A DNA stretch of 64,000 nucleotides from Anaerolineae bacterium (GTDB lineage Bacteria; Chloroflexota; Anaerolineae; Promineifilales; Promineifilaceae): NCBI GenBank assembly GCA_023954475.1, contig JAMLHW010000001.1:248001-312000 (forward strand), given 5' to 3'. Under the pieces are notes generated by a model. The model ran no database searches and was not told the origin of the DNA. It worked only from the letters and a program-made list of their open reading frames with translations. Shown here in pieces: positions 58,678 to 64,000 of the stretch. Position numbers and translations under genes: made by a program. Position 1 is the first letter of the stretch, and each line of letters starts with the position of its first letter.

Positions 58678-59736
58678 ATGAATTTGCAACTCAATCGGAC
58701 ACAGCGGGTGACCATTGGTGTCGCATTGTTTGGGCTGTTGACGATGCTGTTGTCGGTGCAATGGGCGTTAGCTGCGCCACCACGGCAATCAGATGACGGC
58801 GCAGACGACCCGATCGAAGCGCTTCCTGAAGATCACCCTGCGCAAGGATGTCAGGAATGCCATCTCGACATCACCAACAGGTGGACAGACAGTCCACATG
58901 CGCACGCGTTCGATGACAAATATTTTCAGGAACAATGGGCGGGATTGGGTGAGCCGACCGAATGCCTGACTTGCCATACGACGGAATTTGATGCTACAAC
59001 GGGTGAGTTTGCCGTAGAAGGTGTTGCGTGTGTCGGCTGTCACGGTGAAACACCGGCAGACCATCCGCCAACTGCGCTGGAAATTCGCGCCGACACGGAT
59101 TATTGCGGCACGTGCCACACGACGACGCACAGCGAGTGGCGGTTGACTGGGCATTTTTCGGCCGAAATTGGCTGCACAGATTGCCACGATCCGCACAATC
59201 AGCAACCGTTATTCGAGGAACCGGATGACCTGTGTCTCAACTGTCACGAAGACGACATGGGAGCATATCTGGAAGATATGCACATTGAGAAGGGCATTGG
59301 CTGTGTAGATTGCCACGCGCTGGTCATCCCGCCCGATGAGATTCCGGAAGACGGTATCGTGCCGACGGGCCACGCATTTACCATTTCAGCAGCGACATGC
59401 GTTGCTTGCCACACCGATTCGCTCCATGCCGGTTTTTCACTGCCCGGCTACGAGAATGGTGCACAATCGGTTTCATTGCCGGCGGACGATACAGCGATTG
59501 CTGCTGCAGATTCGGCCGAATTGGAATCTGAACAAGCCAATGTCTCGCCTGAACAACAAATCGAAACGCTTGAAGCTGCCCTCGCCAGCCAAAATACCAC
59601 CTTGATCTTCCAGGGAGCCATCGTAGGATTGGTATTGGGCGGCACAACGGCTTGGTATGTCGCTCGCAACACGCGCGGCAGTTCGGCCGATGACGACGAA
59701 ACGGAGCAATTAGATGGCGGACAAGAATCCGACTGA
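58678..59736 (+). CDS. Octaheme cytochrome c with C-terminal membrane helix
   Basis: 352 residues. A signal-type helix near residues 10-32 ends in ALAAPP. Eight CxxCH sites follow: CQECH, CLTCH, CVGCH, CGTCH, CTDCH, CLNCH, CVDCH, CVACH. After an acidic coiled-coil-like stretch (SAELESEQANVSPEQQIETL) one helix LIFQGAIVGLVLGGTTAWYV anchors the C-terminus. The heme domain faces the periplasm. GGGGGAG precedes the start, and the last 23 bp overlap the ferredoxin gene. It probably exchanges electrons with the FeS/NrfD partner downstream. Confidence 0.88.
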   Translation: MNLQLNRTQRVTIGVALFGLLTMLLSVQWALAAPPRQSDDGADDPIEALPEDHPAQGCQECHLDITNRWTDSPHAHAFDDKYFQEQWAGLGEPTECLTCHTTEFDATTGEFAVEGVACVGCHGETPADHPPTALEIRADTDYCGTCHTTTHSEWRLTGHFSAEIGCTDCHDPHNQQPLFEEPDDLCLNCHEDDMGAYLEDMHIEKGIGCVDCHALVIPPDEIPEDGIVPTGHAFTISAATCVACHTDSLHAGFSLPGYENGAQSVSLPADDTAIAAADSAELESEQANVSPEQQIETLEAALASQNTTLIFQGAIVGLVLGGTTAWYVARNTRGSSADDDETEQLDGGQESD

Positions 59737-60547
59737 CCAGCCTGACAAAAAAGTGATCATCACCCGGCGGCAGGCGCTCAAGGTCATGGGTGCAACCGGC
59801 TGCGCGGTGATCGCCACGCAGTTGTTCAACTCAGGCCCGTTCTCCGTAGACGCCATAGAAGGACTGGAACGGGTTACCGAAGCCGACAGCCGCTATGAAT
59901 GGCACATGGTCATCGACCTCAACAAATGTGTCGGCTGTCAATACTGCATCTGGGCCTGTCAGGCTACCAACAACGTGCCCGAAGACGATATGCGCTGGAA
60001 CATCGGTTTCCCCGAAAAGACCGAGAACGGCACCGATTTCTATATGACCCGTCCTTGTCTGCACTGTGAAGATGCACCGTGCGTTAAAGTGTGTCCAGTC
60101 GGCGCGACATGGGTGCGCGAAGACGGTATCGTGACGATGGATTATGACCGCTGTATCGGTTGTCGCTATTGCGAAGTCGCCTGCCCCTACGACGTGCGCC
60201 GTTTCAACTGGAAAACACCGACCGGCAAAAACGAGTATGTCCCGACATGGGGCGTGCCGGAAGTTGAACGCCGTTCGCGTGGCGTTGTTGAGAAATGCAC
60301 GTTTTGCGTGCAGCGCATCGACCGTGGTCTCTCGCAGGGCTTGATGCCCGGCGTCGATCCACAGGCGACACCGGCTTGTGTCAACATCTGTCCGGTCGGT
60401 GCTCGCCAATTCGGCAATGTCAACGACCCGACAAGCCCAGTCGCGATTTATCTCGACGAACACGACACATTCCGCCTGCGTGAAGACCTCGGCACCGAGC
60501 CGAAAGTCCATTACGTGCGCCCGGATGTCAACGGACAGGAGGCGTAA
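59714..60547 (+). CDS. Tat-exported four-cluster ferredoxin (NrfC/HybA/PsrB-like)
   Basis: 277 residues. The Tat-like signal ITRRQALKVMGATGCAVI starts the protein. Four 4Fe-4S binding groups follow: CVGCQYCIWACQAT, CLHCEDAPCVKVCP, CIGCRYCEVACPYD, and CTFCVQRI with CVNICPVGA. This is the electron-transfer subunit of quinone-linked oxidoreductases (DmsB/NrfC/PsrB). GGAG precedes the ATG, which lies inside the end of the cytochrome gene. The NrfD-type gene starts 1 nt after its stop. Confidence 0.92.
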   Translation: MADKNPTDQPDKKVIITRRQALKVMGATGCAVIATQLFNSGPFSVDAIEGLERVTEADSRYEWHMVIDLNKCVGCQYCIWACQATNNVPEDDMRWNIGFPEKTENGTDFYMTRPCLHCEDAPCVKVCPVGATWVREDGIVTMDYDRCIGCRYCEVACPYDVRRFNWKTPTGKNEYVPTWGVPEVERRSRGVVEKCTFCVQRIDRGLSQGLMPGVDPQATPACVNICPVGARQFGNVNDPTSPVAIYLDEHDTFRLREDLGTEPKVHYVRPDVNGQEA

Positions 60548-60548
60548 G

Positions 60549-61772
60549 ATGGCAACCACACAACTCGCTGCGCCAACCCGTCGCCGCTTTCTCAATTTTC
60601 GTACATGGGTATTGTCACTGCTGATCGTCGTTGGCATTGGCGTGGCTGCTGCCGTTTATACGATGATCAACGGTCTTTCTGTCACCAATTTGAGCGATCG
60701 TGTGCCGTGGGGTTTGTGGATTACCCATGATCTGTCTGCCATCGGTCTCGGTGCGGGGGCGTTTACCTTTTCAGCCATCGTATACCTGTTCCGCATTAAG
60801 CGGTTTGAGCCGATTGCACGCGCGGCTGTCTTCATCGGTTTTCTCGGTTACACGTCGGCGATGTTGGTGCTGGCAATGGATATCGGCCGACCCGATCGAT
60901 TTTGGCATCCGCTGATTTACTGGAATGTTCATTCGGTACTCTGGGAAATCACCTGGTGCGTAATCCTGTATGCCACCGTCTTGACCGTCGAATTTCTGCC
61001 TATCTTGTTTGAGGCGAAATACTTTGATCGTTGGCCTTTCCTGCGTACATTCGGCCACATGTTGCACAAGTTGACACCGGTCATGGCATTTTTCGGATTG
61101 GCGCTGTCGCTGCTGCACCAGAGTTCTTTAGGTGCGAGCTATGGCGTGTTATCGGGTCGTGAAATCTGGTTCAAGCCGTCGCTGCCGGTGATGTTCATCA
61201 TGTCTGCCGTGGCTGGCGGCATGGCGTTGACCTTGTTGGCGACGATGGTGGCGGGTCGTGTGACGCATCAGCGGCTGATACCCGGCACGCTGAAGCGCGA
61301 AATTGCACGACTCGTTGGCTTTGCATTGCTGGCATATCTCTATCTGAAGTTGTGGGACTGGGCGGCGACCAACTATTACAGTCATGCGCCGGGTACGGCC
61401 AGTGCGGTTGAGCGCTTGCAACTGACGACGCCGTACAGCCAGACGTTCTGGTTGCTGGAAATCTTGCTCGGCCTTGTCATTCCGGCAATCATCATGCTCT
61501 ATCCGACGCTGCGGCGCAATGATCGCGCATTGCTGATTGGGTTGACGCTGATCGTGCTAGGGTTGGTGGTCAATCGCTGGAATGTGACGTTATCGGGGTT
61601 GGTTGCGCCACCGCAATGGTCACCGGGCGTGCTGGGCAACACGATTGCCGCGGCGTACACGCCGTCGTTGGTGGAGATTGCGCTGTCGGCAGGTGTGCTG
61701 GCGTATGCGCTGCTGGGGTTTACACTGGGGATGCGTTATTTGCCTGTTTATCCGGATGCAAAACCGGAGTGA
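60549..61772 (+). CDS. nrfD: NrfD/PsrC-type membrane quinone-binding subunit
   Basis: 407 residues, nine to ten membrane helices. LNFRTWVLSLLIVVGIGVAA and NLSDRVPWGLWITHDLSAIG (the conserved W-G-L-W), then HKLTPVMAFFGLALSLLHQS. This subunit couples menaquinol oxidation or menaquinone reduction to the FeS partner. GGAGG lies 7 nt before ATG 60549. Together with the octaheme cytochrome and ferredoxin it forms an NrfBCD-, Qrc- or Tmc-like module; no molybdopterin or nitrite-reductase catalytic subunit is in the window. Confidence 0.9.
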   Translation: MATTQLAAPTRRRFLNFRTWVLSLLIVVGIGVAAAVYTMINGLSVTNLSDRVPWGLWITHDLSAIGLGAGAFTFSAIVYLFRIKRFEPIARAAVFIGFLGYTSAMLVLAMDIGRPDRFWHPLIYWNVHSVLWEITWCVILYATVLTVEFLPILFEAKYFDRWPFLRTFGHMLHKLTPVMAFFGLALSLLHQSSLGASYGVLSGREIWFKPSLPVMFIMSAVAGGMALTLLATMVAGRVTHQRLIPGTLKREIARLVGFALLAYLYLKLWDWAATNYYSHAPGTASAVERLQLTTPYSQTFWLLEILLGLVIPAIIMLYPTLRRNDRALLIGLTLIVLGLVVNRWNVTLSGLVAPPQWSPGVLGNTIAAAYTPSLVEIALSAGVLAYALLGFTLGMRYLPVYPDAKPE

Positions 61773-61838
61773 TTTGGATCACACTTTTATTTTATTGGGC
61801 AACTTAAGGATGCGGGGAGAATACTGCATCCTTTTTCC

Positions 61839-62213
61839 TTACCATTGAGCCAACGCGACGTTATTGAGCATGGTTTGATCTTTTGTAAGTAGAAGATTGC
61901 CGTTTAGTTCTGCGTGAGCAGCAATGATGCGATCAAATGGATCTCGCGTCCATGTCAGTTGTGTGGCATGGGATATGATCGCGGGAAAGGGTTTACTGCA
62001 TTCGGCAAGTCCAATACGTCGCGACAAATCGGCCGAAATCGCATCACTTGTCGCCGTAATTCGGCCGATTTCATACAAATATTGCAATTCCAACCGCACA
62101 ATGGGCGACATCAAAAGCTCATTTGCACTGATTAATGTTTTTGCATTTTCGCTGAGTTTGTCGATTAAACCGGCATAGAGCCAAACAATCACATGGGTAT
62201 CAAGGTAAATCAA
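61839..62213 (-). CDS. vapC: PIN-domain toxin (VapC-like)
   Basis: 124 residues. MIYLDTHVIVWLYAG contains the first catalytic Asp, SPIVRLELQYLYEIG the conserved Glu, and TRDPFDRIIAAHA with LLLTKD the further acidic residues. PIN toxins cut RNA in an Mg-dependent way. Its start overlaps the antitoxin stop by 14 bp, as usual in such pairs. Confidence 0.9.
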   Translation of the reverse strand: MIYLDTHVIVWLYAGLIDKLSENAKTLISANELLMSPIVRLELQYLYEIGRITATSDAISADLSRRIGLAECSKPFPAIISHATQLTWTRDPFDRIIAAHAELNGNLLLTKDQTMLNNVALAQW

Positions 62214-62430
62214 GCTTGACCTCCCATTCCATGTGAATCAAATCATCGGGATCACCGGCGATCACATCTGAGCGTTTTACCAAATTCCCTAGCTTGTCAA
62301 CTTTTTCGGTAGGCACGATCTGCAGTTTTTTGCCACCTCTGCTGATCTCGAGTGGGATGCCGGTTTCTAACACTTCATCAAGCAGGTTATAGATATTACT
62401 GCGCAACTCAGTTGCTGTAATTGTTTTCAT
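62200..62430 (-). CDS. Antitoxin, Phd/YefM-like
   Basis: 76 residues. MKTITATELRSNIYNLLDEV and GIPLEISRGGKKLQIVPTEK match the Phd/YefM DNA-binding antitoxin fold; the C-terminal part (DLIHMEWEVKLDLP) would wrap the toxin. It should repress its own promoter through the repeated CGAACGTACGTG sites upstream. Start at ATG 62430 fits the conserved MKTI start. Confidence 0.85.
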   Translation of the reverse strand: MKTITATELRSNIYNLLDEVLETGIPLEISRGGKKLQIVPTEKVDKLGNLVKRSDVIAGDPDDLIHMEWEVKLDLP

Positions 62431-62440
62431 TATAATAATC

Positions 62441-62504
62441 CGAACGTACGTGATGAATGCAACGAACGTACGTGTAGTATAAACTATGAACTGACTGATG
62501 TCAA
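62441..62504 (-). promoter_or_regulatory. Promoter and repeated operator of the toxin-antitoxin pair
   Basis: Minus strand: TTGACA (62504-62499), 17-nt spacer, TATACT (62481-62476). CGAACGTACGTG occurs twice (62441-62452 and 62463-62474), each with the palindrome ACGTACGT, between the -10 and the start codon. These are probable binding sites of the antitoxin. Confidence 0.8.
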
Positions 62505-62517
62505 TACTCTTAACATA

Positions 62518-62582
62518 ACAAAAGAAGCCTAGCTTTTTCGTCCGGTGCAAACGCTACTTATAGCAAAAGCTAGGCTTCTGAA
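62518..62582. repeat. 65-bp hairpin repeat, copy 2
   Basis: GAAGCCTAGCTTTT and AAAAGCTAGGCTTC form a 14-bp perfect stem. It differs from 45222-45286 at 4 of 65 positions. Here it lies just upstream of the toxin-antitoxin promoter, so termination is not an obvious role for both copies. Confidence 0.75.
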
Positions 62583-62629
62583 AACTTCCGTTACAGTGTA
62601 ATTGGCGCTGCATTCGGCCGAAAATCATC

Positions 62630-62635
62630 TATACT
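62630..62635 (+). promoter_or_regulatory. -10 element of a leaderless methyltransferase promoter
   Basis: TATACT lies 7 nt before ATG 62643, with a TTCGGCCGAA about ten bases further upstream. Confidence 0.5.
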
Positions 62636-62642
62636 TGCGCTT

Positions 62643-63269
62643 ATGAACGTGCAAGATGCTTACAATCAATGGTCGGTCATTTACGACACGAATGACAATC
62701 CCACCCGCGATCTCGACGCTGACATCACCCGCAAAGCGCTCAAGGACCTGCGCTGCAACACCATCGTTGAAGCCGGCTGTGGTACGGGCAAGAATACGGC
62801 TTTTCTGGCGGAACGCGCCCATACCGTCTATGCGCTTGATTTTTCGCCGGAGATGCTTGCCAAAGCCGCTGCGCGAATTTCGGCCGAAAATGTGCGCTTT
62901 GTCGAGACAGATTTAACGCAACCGTGGCCGGTCGAGAGCGAATCGGCCGAATTTGTAACCTGCAACCTTGTTTTAGAACACATCGCCGATCTCAACGACG
63001 TTTTCTCAGAAGCGGCACGTGTCCTGAGTCGCAGCGGTCATTTCTACATCAGTGAACTGCATCCGTTTAAGCAGTATCAGGGCACGGTAGCCAATTTTCA
63101 GCAGCATGGCGTGACGACCCAAATTGATGCCTTCGTCCATCACATTTCCGACTTTCTGGCGGCTGCGACAGCTAACGGATTGCACTTGCTGGAATTGGGT
63201 GAATGGTGGCACGCTGACGATGTGCAAAAGCCACCGCGATTGATCACGTTCCTGTTTGAAAAAACGTGA
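62643..63269 (+). CDS. Class I SAM-dependent methyltransferase
   Basis: 208 residues. IVEAGCGTGKNTAFLAERA is motif I, VYALDFSPEMLAKAAARI the next strand, FVTCNLVLEHIADLNDVFSE the post II region and SRSGHFYISELHPFKQYQGT follows. Small-molecule methyltransferase of the UbiE/biotin BioC-like shape; substrate unknown. No Shine-Dalgarno; the promoter suggests a leaderless mRNA. The frame includes two TCGGCCGA sites. Confidence 0.85.
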   Translation: MNVQDAYNQWSVIYDTNDNPTRDLDADITRKALKDLRCNTIVEAGCGTGKNTAFLAERAHTVYALDFSPEMLAKAAARISAENVRFVETDLTQPWPVESESAEFVTCNLVLEHIADLNDVFSEAARVLSRSGHFYISELHPFKQYQGTVANFQQHGVTTQIDAFVHHISDFLAAATANGLHLLELGEWWHADDVQKPPRLITFLFEKT

Positions 63270-63359
63270 TCCCATCGTCATGTGTGGATACCCTGTCAGG
63301 AAATGGCAGTAATCTGCACGCTAACAAGACAAACGCGATTTCACCACAAGGAGATTCTC

Positions 63360-63815
63360 ATGCCACAAGGTCCACCTGAGCAAATTGTCCTGCAATCCCT
63401 CAACGATTATCTCGAGATCATGAGCAAGTCTGTCTTCCAGTCAGGCATGTCGTGGAAGGTTGTCGAAAGCAAATGGCCAGGAACCCGTGAAGCATTTCAC
63501 AACTTCGATGTACACACGGTTGCCAACTTCAACGAACGCGATATCGAGACATTGTCGCAAGACACCCGCGTCATCCGCAACTTTCGCAAACTCAACGCCA
63601 TCGTCTACAACGCACAGCAGATCATCGCCCTGGACAAAGCGCATGGCTCATTTCAGCATTATCTACGCGCCCACGGCGATTTTGACAGCACCATGAAAGC
63701 CATCCGCAAAGATTTCAAATTCATGGGTCCGTCAGGAATCTATGTTTTTCTCTACATCGTTGGCGAACAGGTGATTCCGCACGAGGAATTTGAGCAGCGC
63801 TATCGCAAAAAGTGA
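63360..63815 (+). CDS. DNA-3-methyladenine glycosylase I (Tag)-like domain protein
   Basis: 151 residues. SGMSWKVVESKWPGTREAFHNFD and FNERDIETLSQDTRVIRNFRKLNA match the core of Tag-family helix-hairpin-helix glycosylases, as does FMGPSGIYVFLYIVGE. Tag removes 3-methyladenine from DNA. The N-terminal Cys/His zinc ligands of canonical Tag are not visible in this short form, so activity is uncertain. AAGGAG precedes the ATG at 63360. Confidence 0.75.
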   Translation: MPQGPPEQIVLQSLNDYLEIMSKSVFQSGMSWKVVESKWPGTREAFHNFDVHTVANFNERDIETLSQDTRVIRNFRKLNAIVYNAQQIIALDKAHGSFQHYLRAHGDFDSTMKAIRKDFKFMGPSGIYVFLYIVGEQVIPHEEFEQRYRKK

Positions 63816-63850
63816 CAGCCTGAATGGGAACGCGTGCTGCTGCGCTGTGT

Positions 63851-64000
63851 TTATGCAGCCGGTTCAGGCATGTCGTCGTCTAAATCGACTATTTCGGCCG
63901 AAACCATATAAATGATGCGCTCACACATATTGATTACGCGGTCCGCTGTTCGTTCCAGGCTGTATGCCATCATAATCACGTAGTTGATTTGATCGACATG
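63851..64000 (-). CDS. phoU: PhoU-like phosphate regulator (partial, C-terminus)
   Basis: The last 49 residues of a minus-strand gene that runs off the right edge. INYVIMMAYSLERTADRVIN and MCERIIYMVSAE match the end of the second PhoU helical repeat (LERIGDRATNICERxxY). PhoU binds metals and represses phosphate uptake signalling through PhoR and PstB. A TTCGGCCGAA lies in the codons for SAE. Confidence 0.85.
   Translation of the reverse strand, partial: HVDQINYVIMMAYSLERTADRVINMCERIIYMVSAEIVDLDDDMPEPAA

Overview
The window looks like chromosomal DNA of a Chloroflexota bacterium (Anaerolineae/Caldilineae-like); this is inferred from protein style, not from a marker gene. Pointers are lipoproteins with Thr/Val/Glu repeats and Pro/Thr-rich linkers, many GNAT acetyltransferases, TolB-like propellers, a menaquinone-pathway hydrolase and a mid-50s GC feel. 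The octamer TCGGCCGA, about half the time as TTCGGCCGAA, occurs roughly 105 times by eye. It sits on both strands, inside and between genes, and behaves as a highly iterated palindrome of this genome.

Layout. 0-11 kb holds housekeeping genes: RidA, an esterase lipoprotein, MtaB, a PP2C phosphatase, RNase J, a MenH-like hydrolase and a MrfA-like helicase with an embedded HNH motif. 11-20 kb is a minus-strand array of seven two-domain GNAT acetyltransferases, one further GNAT and an SDR. 20-27 kb holds a propeller protein, FolB, small lipoproteins, a three-repeat surface protein and tRNA-Leu. 27-38 kb holds an orphan NarL-type regulator, a glycosyltransferase, a class A penicillin-binding protein, MaoC, HIT, release factor 1, an aminotransferase, a PRC-barrel protein and an acyl-CoA dehydrogenase. 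38-46 kb is mixed and repeat-rich, with a decayed copy of the dehydrogenase 3' end, an HNH nuclease, small YCII/DUF genes, an acyl-CoA synthetase and a methyltransferase. At 46.2-46.4 kb a short independent transcript precedes homoserine dehydrogenase.

47.5-53.75 kb is an acquired island. It lacks the palindrome completely, is AT-richer, and carries a decayed IS630-type element, a complete IS with 17-bp inverted repeats and a 9-bp target duplication, and two frameshifted genes that look like defence effectors (a TIR protein and a membrane/PLD-like protein). At its two ends lie two pairs of tiny ORFs, each with a strong ribosome-binding site or tight coupling, that all end in G-(L/M)-I-G-G-G(-G). 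The first member of each pair is hydrophilic and the second hydrophobic. I do not recognise these and consider them the best candidate for an undescribed system.

53.8-61.8 kb is a respiratory/sulfur locus. It contains a lipoprotein with four rhodanese domains, a dodecaheme cytochrome interrupted by an in-frame TGA, and a plus-strand set lysR - octaheme cytochrome - four-cluster ferredoxin - NrfD/PsrC membrane subunit. This would make a menaquinol-cytochrome electron module without a catalytic molybdoenzyme in view. The window closes with a toxin-antitoxin pair, a methyltransferase, a Tag-like glycosylase and the C-terminus of PhoU.

Several plus-strand genes have a -10 hexamer only 6-8 nt upstream of ATG, suggesting that leaderless transcripts are common here.
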